Assembly (NCBI GenBank): GCA_049889495.1
Contig: JBMHDH010000031.1
Span: 1 to 8,438, forward strand
Direction: 5' to 3'
Source: UBA685 sp049889495
GTDB taxonomy: Bacteria; Pseudomonadota; Alphaproteobacteria; Puniceispirillales; Puniceispirillaceae
Length of the DNA stretch: 8,438 nt
The stretch's first letter is position 1, and the number at the start of each line of letters is the position of its first letter. Below the pieces are notes generated by a model, which ran no database searches, had not been told where the DNA came from, and saw nothing but the letters and a program-made list of their open reading frames with translations. The position numbers and the translations under genes were made by a program. Below are positions 1 to 6,528 of the stretch, in pieces.

Positions 1-1271
1 TCAAGCGTCAATTCGCCGCCATGCGATAAGATCACATCTGATGCAATTGACAAGCCAAGGCCTGTGCCGCCTGTTTGCTTATTGCGCGATGATTCTAATC
101 TGATAAAAGGCTTTATGGCATCTGCATAATAGGCAGGGTCAATGCCTTGCCCATCATCATCAATGAATAACACAAGTTCATCTTCATGTTGTTTTAAGCG
201 CACCTCTGCGCTGTCCGCATAGCGTAACGCATTGCCAATCACATTATCTAGCGCACGTCTGATGGCTTGAACTCTGATTTCAACCGCGGGAAACCGACCA
301 GCAGGCATCACAAGGCGTAATCTGCCAGGATGGGCATTGGCATAATTTTCGACAATTTGCCTTACGATGTGATCAAAGCGCGCTTCGACAGATGCTTCGG
401 TGCCTTCGCCTCTGGCAAAGGATAAATAGCCTTCGATCATCTGTTCCATTTCTGCGATATCACGGTCAATGGGTTCAATATCAGAGCTGTCAGATGCCAG
501 AGCGGTATGAAGGCGCATGCGTGTTAAGGGGGTGCGCAAATCATGGCTGACCCCTGCCAACATGGCAGTGCGTTCTTTCATCTGTCGGTCAATGCGGTGG
601 CGCATTGCTTGAAACGCACGGCCAGCCAATCTGATTTCCTTGGCGCCTTCAAGCCTGAAATCTTCAATCTCTCTGCCAAGACCCAATTGACGGGCGGCAT
701 TGGCAAGCCTGTGGATCGGGCGGACCTGTCCGCGCAAAAATAACAAGGCAATAATAAATAACAAGATAGAGGTCGAAATGGTCCAGCCAAGAAATGTCCA
801 GCTGGTTGATGAAAATAAGCGTTTGCGACCTGCTGCGATTTTTAACACCCCATCTCCCAATTGCACATAGATAAAGATCAAATCTTCATCTGATAACACA
901 TCAGCATACCAAGGATAGTTGATGCGGACATTTAACGCTTTGGTTAAGCTGTCTTCTGCAAAAGAGGGGGAATGCACGGCAGGCGGTATTTGCAGTATCG
1001 CCTGTGGTTCATAAGTGAGCTGAAAGTTAAAATAGGTGGCACCTTTATTCAGCCCTGCTTTCAAGCTTGCCTCATCAGGGGTCGCGCCAATTTCATCGAT
1101 CAGCAATTGGATTTCTGAGGCAAGCGAATTGGCCATATAGCGTGTCACAGTGTCCCAATGGCGTTCATAAAACACAAAGACGGTGATGACCTGCACCAAA
1201 ATCATTGGCACCAAGATAATGGATAACATCCGGCCAAATAATGTTTTTGGTAAATAAGTGCGTAATCTCAT
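1..1271 (-). CDS. Sensor histidine kinase, EnvZ/RstB-like, partial (C-terminus off the left edge)
   Basis: This is an inner-membrane sensor kinase that autophosphorylates on a histidine and passes the phosphate to a response regulator, most likely the one encoded just upstream. The frame is open for 423 codons to the window edge. Two membrane segments (about residues 15-35 and 158-179) flank a periplasmic sensor region of about 120 residues. A HAMP linker follows (about 180-230). The HisKA H-box has His243 in VSHDLRTP. In the ATPase domain the N box holds N343 and N347, the G1 box is DDDGQGID at 371-378, and the G2 box is GGTGLGLSIA at 401-410. All catalytic motifs are intact, so only the extreme C-terminus should be missing. 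The ATG at 1271 follows AGAGG four bases upstream. It begins 44 bp after the regulator's stop, which fits one operon. The signal sensed is not evident. Confidence 0.95.
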   Translation of the reverse strand, partial: MRLRTYLPKTLFGRMLSIILVPMILVQVITVFVFYERHWDTVTRYMANSLASEIQLLIDEIGATPDEASLKAGLNKGATYFNFQLTYEPQAILQIPPAVHSPSFAEDSLTKALNVRINYPWYADVLSDEDLIFIYVQLGDGVLKIAAGRKRLFSSTSWTFLGWTISTSILLFIIALLFLRGQVRPIHRLANAARQLGLGREIEDFRLEGAKEIRLAGRAFQAMRHRIDRQMKERTAMLAGVSHDLRTPLTRMRLHTALASDSSDIEPIDRDIAEMEQMIEGYLSFARGEGTEASVEARFDHIVRQIVENYANAHPGRLRLVMPAGRFPAVEIRVQAIRRALDNVIGNALRYADSAEVRLKQHEDELVLFIDDDGQGIDPAYYADAIKPFIRLESSRNKQTGGTGLGLSIASDVILSHGGELTL

Positions 1272-1315
1272 AAGGCCTCTTTTAAGGGGGGATGATGGAT
1301 ATGATTAAAGCTGTT

Positions 1316-2008
1316 CTACAGGCTTTGATCTTTGCCAGTGCGTAATGCCCAACCTGCCCCTCTGATGGTTAAAAGATGAAGCGGTTTTTTCGGATCCGCT
1401 TCTAATTTACGGCGCAAGCGGGCAATTGCCACATCAATGGAACGTCCTTCCATGCGACCTTCAAGATAATCATGTAATGCCTCTCGTGATAAGGTCTCGT
1501 TGGGATGAGAGGCAAAGGCATTAAGCAAATCACGTTCGGCTGTGGTGATGTGGATCGGACGACCAGAGGAAAGCAGGCGGCCTTTTTCGATCTCATATAT
1601 AAATTCGCCAAAGGTGATAGCCGTGTTATCATCCTCATCTGGTTGACGTGATAAGATGCGCTGGATGCGCAAGATCAATTCTCGCGGCTCAAATGGTTTT
1701 GCGATATAATCATCTGCGCCAGCTTCTAGGCCATCAATGCGATTTTCTGTTTCTGCCATGGCCGTTAAGAACAAGGCTGGCACATTATTATGGGCGCGAA
1801 TTTCAGACAAAAATTCCACCCCATTTTGGCCTGGCATCATCACATCAATCACCAGTAAGTCAAAGGCAAAGGCAGATAATAAATGATGGGCATCTTTGGC
1901 GCTTGGCGCATCTGTAACACGAAACCCGCTTTCAGATAAAAAGCGGCGCAACAAATCACGAAGGCGATCATCATCATCAATAACCAAAATATGCGGTTGA
2001 TCTGTCAT
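1316..2008 (-). CDS. petR: OmpR-family response regulator, PetR-like
   Basis: This is a cytoplasmic DNA-binding response regulator, 230 residues from the chosen start. The receiver domain (about 5-120) has the acidic pocket at D11-D13, phospho-acceptor D55 in VIDVMMPG, T82 and K104 in the AKPF turn. A winged-helix domain follows (about 130-225), with TTAERDLL, the recognition-helix segment DVAIARLRRKLE and the terminal IRGAGWAL hairpin. An ATG at 2041 would add 11 residues, but AGGA lies just 5-8 bases before the tandem ATGs at 2011 and 2008 and homologues begin close to the first beta strand, so 2008 (or 2011) is preferred. It sits between the MarR regulator and the kinase in apparent operon order. 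From memory it resembles PetR of Rhodobacter capsulatus, reported as needed for respiratory and photosynthetic growth near the cytochrome bc1 genes. The symbol rests on this resemblance and context; the targets here are unknown. Confidence 0.92.
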   Translation of the reverse strand: MTDQPHILVIDDDDRLRDLLRRFLSESGFRVTDAPSAKDAHHLLSAFAFDLLVIDVMMPGQNGVEFLSEIRAHNNVPALFLTAMAETENRIDGLEAGADDYIAKPFEPRELILRIQRILSRQPDEDDNTAITFGEFIYEIEKGRLLSSGRPIHITTAERDLLNAFASHPNETLSREALHDYLEGRMEGRSIDVAIARLRRKLEADPKKPLHLLTIRGAGWALRTGKDQSL

Positions 2009-2068
2009 CATCTGTTTCCTGCGTGATGGAACAGGGGCCATCTTTGCTGGGATTTCCTGTTGCGGTCT

Positions 2069-2551
2069 TTATTTTTTATCAATGCCAGTCACAGTGTCAT
2101 CATTCAATAAATGGCTTAACACACGCTGAAAGCCATCAACCGCGCCAACACCGCATTGGGTATAGGCTTTGGCAAAACGCCGTGACTGCAAGTCATTTAC
2201 CTGTTGTTCTAATGTGCGGCCTTTTGCTGTCAGACGCAACAATCTTTGGCGTCTATCGGTCTCGCCTGTGCGCTGTTCCACATAGCCTTCATCAATCAGC
2301 TGTGATAGCACACGCGATAGGCTTTGTTTGGTAATGTTCAAAATCTCAAGCAAAGATGAGACTGTCATATCAGGATGGCGACCAATGAAATACAGCGCTC
2401 TGTGATGCGCTCTGCCAAGACCAAGCTCTTCTAGCATGGCATCTGCTTCGCCTGTAAAGTCTCGATAAGCAAAGAACATCAGCTCAATGCCGCGACGCAA
2501 TTCTGCCTCTGTTAAAAATAAAGCTTTGTTTAAAGGTTTTATGTCAGTCAT
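2069..2551 (-). CDS. petP: MarR-family transcriptional regulator, PetP-like
   Basis: This is a small winged-helix repressor or activator of 160 residues, expected to act as a dimer in the cytoplasm. An N-terminal dimerisation helix (about 14-42, including RRGIELMFFAYRDF) is followed by LGLGRAHHRALYFIGRHP, the helix-turn-helix at about 62-88 (LNITKQSLSRVLSQL), and the wing at 96-111 with the family signature ETDRRQRLLRLTAKG. The frame can be extended to a TTG at 2569, but the ATG at 2551 gives the normal family N-terminus. It is the first gene of the leftward set. The response regulator's preferred start lies 60 bp after its stop. The GRAHHRALYFIGR and ITKQSLSRVL segments match my recollection of the alphaproteobacterial MarR proteins encoded beside PetR. 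It diverges from ilvE across 75 bp, so control of that gene or of its own operon is plausible but unproven. Confidence 0.9.
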   Translation of the reverse strand: MTDIKPLNKALFLTEAELRRGIELMFFAYRDFTGEADAMLEELGLGRAHHRALYFIGRHPDMTVSSLLEILNITKQSLSRVLSQLIDEGYVEQRTGETDRRQRLLRLTAKGRTLEQQVNDLQSRRFAKAYTQCGVGAVDGFQRVLSHLLNDDTVTGIDKK

Positions 2552-2626
2552 GTTGACCCATATTAACAATACTGCTAGTCAGATAAAAGACAAAAATTTC
2601 ATGATTTACATAAAGGGTCAGAACGC
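2552..2626. promoter_or_regulatory. Divergent promoter region between the MarR gene and ilvE
   Basis: This 75-bp gap must carry the start signals for both directions. Leftward, TTGTCT (complement of 2588-2593) and TATTGT (complement of 2566-2571) are 16 bases apart and make a tolerable -35/-10 pair for the MarR operon. Rightward, TTGACC at 2553-2558 resembles a -35 element but has no good -10 at the proper distance. The hexamer GGGTCA occurs just before both start codons, at 2615-2620 on the plus strand and at 2554-2559 on the minus strand, so the two copies form an inverted pair 55 bases apart. I cannot tell whether they are operator half-sites or chance. Confidence 0.4.
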
Positions 2627-3505
2627 ATGTCTATTATTCCGTTTGATGACAGAGATGGTCAGATTTGGTTAGATGGCGAATTGGTAGCATGGCGCGATGC
2701 CAAGTCACATACTTTAACGCATGGCTTGCATTACGCCAGCACTGTGTTCGAAGGTGAGCGTGCCTATGGCGGCGTCATTTTCAAATCACGCGAACATACA
2801 GAACGCCTGCGCAACAGCTGTAACTTGCTTGATTTTGATATCCCTTATTCAGATGACGAATTAGAAGAGATCAAAAAACAAGTGCTAGACGCCAATGGCA
2901 TTGTCGATGGCTATGTGCGCGCTTTTTGTTGGCGTGGGTCTGAGATGATGGCGATTTCAGCGCAAAATACAACAACGCATGTGGCTGTGGCTGCGTGGGC
3001 TTGGCCAAGCTATTTTGACCCTGAAACAAAGATGAAGGGCATCACATTGGACATTGCGGATTGGAAGCGTCCGTCACCAGAATCAGCACCAGTTCATGCC
3101 AAAGCCGCTGGTCTTTATATGATTTGCACCATGTCAAAACATGCCGCAGAACGCAAAGGCTTCACAGATGCGTTGATGCTTGATTATCGCGGTTATGTGG
3201 CAGAAGCCACAGGGGCCAATATCTTTTTCTTGATGGATGATGGCAAGATTCATACCCCTGAAGCGGATTGTTTTTTGAATGGCATCACAAGACGCACCGT
3301 TATTGAATTGGCGCAAAAAGAAGGCTTTGAGGTGGTTGAACGCCATATCATGCCAGAAGATATGGCACATGCCAGAGAGTGCTTTTTAACAGGCACCGCC
3401 GCCGAAGTGACACCTGTATCACAAATCGCAGATTACAGCTTCACGCCTGGAAATGTGACACGTACCTTGGTGCAAGCCTATGATGATCTGGTTAATCGCA
3501 GATAG
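2627..3505 (+). CDS. ilvE: Branched-chain amino-acid aminotransferase (class IV PLP enzyme)
   Basis: This 292-residue cytoplasmic enzyme transfers an amino group between glutamate and the 2-oxo acids of leucine, isoleucine and valine, the last step of their synthesis and the first of their breakdown. The fold-type IV signatures are all present: THGLHYASTVFEGERAY at 31-47, R60 in the phosphate-binding region, the Schiff-base lysine K159 in HAKAAGLYM, the glutamate E193 in VAEATGANIF, NGITRRTVIE at 218-227 and TGTAAEVTPV at 255-264. Length is normal for alphaproteobacterial IlvE. The ATG at 2627 is preceded by AAGGG about nine bases upstream. D-amino-acid aminotransferases and aminodeoxychorismate lyases share the fold, but the FEGERAY and TGTAAEV motifs favour the branched-chain enzyme. 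It diverges from the MarR regulator and ends at an intrinsic terminator. Confidence 0.93.
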   Translation: MSIIPFDDRDGQIWLDGELVAWRDAKSHTLTHGLHYASTVFEGERAYGGVIFKSREHTERLRNSCNLLDFDIPYSDDELEEIKKQVLDANGIVDGYVRAFCWRGSEMMAISAQNTTTHVAVAAWAWPSYFDPETKMKGITLDIADWKRPSPESAPVHAKAAGLYMICTMSKHAAERKGFTDALMLDYRGYVAEATGANIFFLMDDGKIHTPEADCFLNGITRRTVIELAQKEGFEVVERHIMPEDMAHARECFLTGTAAEVTPVSQIADYSFTPGNVTRTLVQAYDDLVNRR

Positions 3506-3529
3506 GCTTTAAAAGATTTTCAAAATAAC

Positions 3530-3563
3530 AAGGGCTCTTGCGGTATCAGCAGGGCCCTTTTTT
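3530..3563 (+). terminator. Rho-independent terminator after ilvE
   Basis: A perfect six-base outer stem, AAGGGC with GCCCTT, continues into a five-pair inner stem (CTTGC with GCAGG, one G-T pair) after a single bulged T. The loop is GGTATCA and a six-T run is at 3558-3563. It begins 25 bp after the ilvE stop. The next gene on the other strand, pgsA, ends at 3604. Read on the minus strand the same hairpin is followed by a weaker T-rich tract, so it may also serve pgsA. Confidence 0.85.
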
Positions 3564-3603
3564 CATGTTTTTGCGGGGCGGTCCGAGGGGATGCTGAGGG
3601 AAT

Positions 3604-4173
3604 TTATGTATCTGACTGAGACAGAGCGGCTTTAAAATAGCTATAGCCTGTTTGCACCGTCAGTATGGCCGCAAACCAAATCCCAATCATGCCAATCATG
3701 TAACAGGCCTGATAGGCATCACTGCTACCGTCAAATAAAAATGTACCAATCAAAAAGCCAATGGCAATCAGCTGGGTGGTTGTTTTTAGCTTCGCAGCCC
3801 ATGTGACATGAACAACGACATCAGATTTTGCCATAAATTCACGAAGGCCAGATACCAAAATTTCGCGTGTGACAATCGCAATGGCGGGCACAGCCAAAAT
3901 CATACCAGATAGGGTGGTGCCCATTAAGGCCATTAACATGATCACAACCATCAATTTATCGGCAATCGGGTCAAGCATCCTGCCAAACACGCTGACAGAT
4001 TGCCAGCGGCGCGCAAGATACCCATCAAGCCAATCAGTCGCAGAAGCAATCGCATAAAGGCAAAGCGCAAATAAAGCCATTTGATAAGTGGGTGTACCAA
4101 TTAAGATCAACGCCACAACAGGTGCTGCCACCAGCCGTAACACTGTCAAAATATTTGGTATTTGCCGATACAT
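3604..4173 (-). CDS. pgsA: CDP-diacylglycerol--glycerol-3-phosphate 3-phosphatidyltransferase
   Basis: This integral membrane enzyme condenses CDP-diacylglycerol with glycerol 3-phosphate to form phosphatidylglycerol phosphate, the committed step to phosphatidylglycerol and cardiolipin. From the chosen start it has 189 residues. The CDP-alcohol phosphotransferase motif is complete: D50-G51, A54-R55, G64, D68 and D72 with exact family spacing. The N-terminus MYRQIPNILTVLRL and the later TREILVSGLREFMA segment are typical of PgsA. Four to six hydrophobic segments span the chain. An ATG at 4188 would add five residues, but it has no ribosome site, whereas GAGGGG stands seven bases before the ATG at 4173, so the latter is chosen. 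It lies 148 bp after uvrC in the same direction, an order common in alphaproteobacteria. The moaD/moaE genes that I recall often following pgsA are absent; ilvE converges instead. Confidence 0.94.
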   Translation of the reverse strand: MYRQIPNILTVLRLVAAPVVALILIGTPTYQMALFALCLYAIASATDWLDGYLARRWQSVSVFGRMLDPIADKLMVVIMLMALMGTTLSGMILAVPAIAIVTREILVSGLREFMAKSDVVVHVTWAAKLKTTTQLIAIGFLIGTFLFDGSSDAYQACYMIGMIGIWFAAILTVQTGYSYFKAALSQSDT

Positions 4174-4193
4174 AAAAAGGCCCCTCATGCATT

Positions 4194-4209
4194 TAGCCTA
4201 AATAGGCTA
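4194..4209. repeat. Seven-base inverted repeat upstream of pgsA
   Basis: TAGCCTA and TAGGCTA are perfect inverted copies separated by AA. The element lies 21 bases upstream of the preferred pgsA start, in the uvrC-pgsA gap, where it could be an operator or a short hairpin in the transcript. The core GCCTA...TAGGC recurs with a longer A-rich spacer in the non-coding region upstream of uvrC (6537-6557). No T-run follows, so it is not a normal terminator. Confidence 0.5.
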
Positions 4210-4321
4210 GGACAAGTCTTATAACCTTTTAAATGGGAATGGCATTTCTGTCTATAGCTGTGGGCGTGGGGATAATCAGCCCCTGATCAGCCTCTTAACG
4301 GGATCGCCGAAAAAATCAGCA

Positions 4322-6241
4322 TCATGTTTTGGCATTGTGAAAATGATTATAGATGTCTTGTGCGGTCATCTCGGAAATGCCATCTACCATCATTAAATCA
4401 GCAACCGCCGCTCGTGACACCGATCTGGCAGATCCAAAATGGGCAAGCAAGGCTTTTTTGCGTTTTGGCCCGATGCCTTCAATTTCATCAAGTGGGCTTT
4501 TTAAGCTGGCATTGATGCGTCTGGTGCGGTGCGCACCAATCGCAAAACGGTGTGATTCATCACGCAATCTTTGTAAAAAATGCATCGCAGGGCTATCCAT
4601 TGGCAGGGTAAAACTGTCTCTGCCATCAATATGGAATTGTTCTCTGCCCGCGTTTCTGTCTGGGCCTTTTGAGACGCCAACGACCATAATATCATCCAAA
4701 GATAATTCTTGCATTACCTCACGCACAGCATTGAGCTGGCCGCGCCCACCATCAATTAACAATAAATCTGGCCAATTATCTGTTTGTCTGTCGGGGTCTT
4801 CTTTTAAGGCGCGTTCAAAACGGCGAAAGATCATTTGCCGCATCATCCCAAAATCATCGCCATCATGAACCGCATATTTGCCGCTATCGCGCATATTGAA
4901 TTTCCGATAGGCCGATTTTATAAAGCCATCAGGACCAGCACATACCATCGCCCCCACCGCATTCGTGCCTTGAATGTGCGAGTTATCATAGATTTCAACA
5001 CGTTGCGGTGCCTCTTCCATATCAAACACATCTGCAACTGCCTCAAGCAATCTTTGCTGGCTTGCTTTTTCAGATAATTTACGCGCCAAGGCTTCATCGG
5101 CATTGCGCAATGCCATATCCATCATTTTACGTCGTCCGCCCCTGCTTGGGCGTGTTAAGCTGATGGCTTTGCCAGCCGCAGAGGATAACGCATCAGATAG
5201 CAACGCAGCATTATCTGGCAGATCTGAGACAAGCACAAAAGGCGCTGGCACTTTATCATCGTAAAATTGACCAAGAAAGGCGGCAAGAATTTCAGGCTTT
5301 TCCGCATCAGCTATATGTGTCGGGAAATAGGCCTTATTGCCATAATTGGTGTTGTTTCGGATAAAGAAGACCTGAATGCAAACTTGCCCCCCTTGTTTGG
5401 CAATGGCAATCACATCAGCGTCTTTAATGCCATCAATATGGATATCCTGCGAAGCTTGGATCATCGTCAAAGCCCGAATGCGATTGCGCCATAGCGCGGC
5501 GGTTTCAAATTCTAACGCTTCAGATGCGGCATGCATTTCTGCTGCATAGCTTTTTTGCACCTCATCCGATTTGCCAGCTAGGAACGCTTTGGCTGATTCT
5601 ATTTGGGCGTGATAAGCATCTTGGCTGACATAGCCAGCACATGGCGCGGTGCATCTTTTGATTTGATATTGCAGGCAAGGCCGACTGCGGGTGGCAAAAT
5701 CGGCATCTGTGCAAGTGCGCAACAAAAAGGCGCGTGTCATGGCCGTGATGGTTTTGTTCACTGCCCCTGCAGAGGCAAAAGGTCCATAATAATCAGCGCC
5801 TTTTTTTTGGGGACCGCGATGTTTTGCCAATCTACCAAAGTCATGATCTTTTGTAACCATGATATGGGCAAAGCTTTTATCATCTCGTAATAAGATATTA
5901 TATCGCGGACGAAGCTGTTTAATCAGATTGGATTCCAGCAACAACGCTTCTACTTCAGTGGCGGTGACAATGATTTCAAGATGCTTTGTTTCAGCGACCA
6001 TACGCATCAGACGGCCGTTTAAATTGGTCGCTCTGGTATAGCTTGGTACCCGTTTTGATAAATCGCGTGCTTTGCCGACATAAAGGGCCTCTTGATTTTC
6101 ATCAAGCATGCGATAAACACCTGCTTTAGCGGGCAGGGTTTTTAACTGACTTTTCAGATAAGCAAGCCCCTTGGCAAAATCAGCATCGACTTGCCTGCCC
6201 TGATCAGGGGTATCATCTGTTTTTGACGTGATGTCAGTCAC
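4322..6241 (-). CDS. uvrC: UvrABC excinuclease subunit C
   Basis: UvrC makes both incisions around a DNA lesion during nucleotide-excision repair, acting on the UvrB-DNA complex in the cytoplasm. The 639-residue protein has every expected part. The GIY-YIG nuclease is near 38-115 (AGVYRM, YVGKARDLSKR, then EALLLESNLIKQLRPRYN). Four cysteines C177, C189, C197 and C201 are spaced 12-8-4, as in the iron-sulfur site described for E. coli UvrC. A UVR domain for UvrB contact lies near 210-250. The RNase H-like nuclease has D419 (YDNSHIQG), D497 (LLIDGGRGQ) and H564 (RDESHRFA). Two helix-hairpin-helix units are at about 586-604 and 617-635. A segment containing GDDFGMMRQ lengthens the gap between the two Asp residues, as I recall from other alphaproteobacteria. 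The start codon is GTG, with a modest AAGAG ribosome site. Confidence 0.97.
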   Translation of the reverse strand: MTDITSKTDDTPDQGRQVDADFAKGLAYLKSQLKTLPAKAGVYRMLDENQEALYVGKARDLSKRVPSYTRATNLNGRLMRMVAETKHLEIIVTATEVEALLLESNLIKQLRPRYNILLRDDKSFAHIMVTKDHDFGRLAKHRGPQKKGADYYGPFASAGAVNKTITAMTRAFLLRTCTDADFATRSRPCLQYQIKRCTAPCAGYVSQDAYHAQIESAKAFLAGKSDEVQKSYAAEMHAASEALEFETAALWRNRIRALTMIQASQDIHIDGIKDADVIAIAKQGGQVCIQVFFIRNNTNYGNKAYFPTHIADAEKPEILAAFLGQFYDDKVPAPFVLVSDLPDNAALLSDALSSAAGKAISLTRPSRGGRRKMMDMALRNADEALARKLSEKASQQRLLEAVADVFDMEEAPQRVEIYDNSHIQGTNAVGAMVCAGPDGFIKSAYRKFNMRDSGKYAVHDGDDFGMMRQMIFRRFERALKEDPDRQTDNWPDLLLIDGGRGQLNAVREVMQELSLDDIMVVGVSKGPDRNAGREQFHIDGRDSFTLPMDSPAMHFLQRLRDESHRFAIGAHRTRRINASLKSPLDEIEGIGPKRKKALLAHFGSARSVSRAAVADLMMVDGISEMTAQDIYNHFHNAKT

Positions 6242-6286
6242 AATTTATCTCTTCATTTTTTGAAATCTTATCACCAGTTAATTTTT

Positions 6287-6315
6287 AAAATAGGCGTCAA
6301 ACGCCAACAAGCCAA
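6287..6315 (-). promoter_or_regulatory. Candidate uvrC promoter
   Basis: On the minus strand TTGGCT (complement of 6310-6315) and TATTTT (complement of 6287-6292) are separated by 17 bases, a reasonable sigma-70-like pair. Transcription would begin near 6280, giving a leader of about 40 bases. The spacer contains a five-base inverted repeat GGCGT-CAA-ACGCC (6293-6305, plus strand), which could be a repressor site. No alphaproteobacterial SOS box (GTTC-N7-GTTC) is nearby. Confidence 0.4.
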
Positions 6316-6341
6316 GATGTCATCTTATTTGTTTTTGACGC
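6294..6341. repeat. Nested inverted repeats upstream of uvrC
   Basis: Outer arms GCGTCAAA (6294-6301) and TTTGACGC (6334-6341) are perfect inverted copies. Inside them AACAA (6306-6310) can pair with TTGTT (6329-6333), and AAGATG-T-CATCTT (6314-6326) is a 13-base palindrome. Together they could form one interrupted stem. On the plus strand it is followed by CTTTTTC, terminator-like, but no plus-strand gene precedes it. It overlaps the candidate uvrC promoter, so a protein-binding role is more likely. Confidence 0.5.
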
Positions 6342-6452
6342 TTTTTCAGACAGATAAAGCAAATAGGTCATCATGCCTCTGAGTTGATAAGGACTTTTGT
6401 ATTATCGCAGGCGAATCAGATAAGCGAATCTGTTCAGCTTGACCCAAAAATA

Positions 6453-6461
6453 TTATCCACG
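6453..6461 (+). promoter_or_regulatory. DnaA box 1 (one mismatch)
   Basis: TTATCCACG differs from the strong DnaA box TTATCCACA only in the last base. It faces box 2 across five bases, so boxes 1 and 2 form an inverted pair. Confidence 0.5.
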
Positions 6462-6466
6462 ATTCC

Positions 6467-6475
6467 TGTGGATAA
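6467..6475 (-). promoter_or_regulatory. DnaA box 2 (consensus)
   Basis: The minus strand reads TTATCCACA, the exact high-affinity DnaA box. It lies between box 1 (inverted) and box 3 (same direction, 12 bases away). Confidence 0.6.
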
Positions 6476-6478
6476 CTC

Positions 6479-6487
6479 TGTAGATAA
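6479..6487 (-). promoter_or_regulatory. DnaA box 3 (one mismatch)
   Basis: The minus strand reads TTATCTACA, one base from the consensus box. It is in the same orientation as box 2 at a 12-base step, roughly one helical turn, which suits cooperative DnaA binding. It borders the AT-rich tract that follows. Confidence 0.45.
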
Positions 6488-6528
6488 GTTTCAAGAATCA
6501 GGCCTTTTCTATAGTTAATCTGGGAAAA

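Noticed and set aside
543..790. Short frames on both strands near the window's left
   Set aside because: They are shadows of the sensor kinase, which is open in another minus-strand frame across the whole of 1-1271.
2023..2334. Plus-strand frame of 103 codons
   Set aside because: It is antisense to the MarR gene and the start of the response regulator, and has no recognisable domain.
4210..4321. Terminator or separate promoter between uvrC and pgsA
   Set aside because: There is only a weak GGGG/CCCC hairpin and a short direct repeat of GGCTGAT, with no T-run and no well-spaced promoter pair.
4353..4868. Plus-strand frame of 171 codons
   Set aside because: It lies wholly inside uvrC on the opposite strand, has no family motif, and uvrC is unmistakable.
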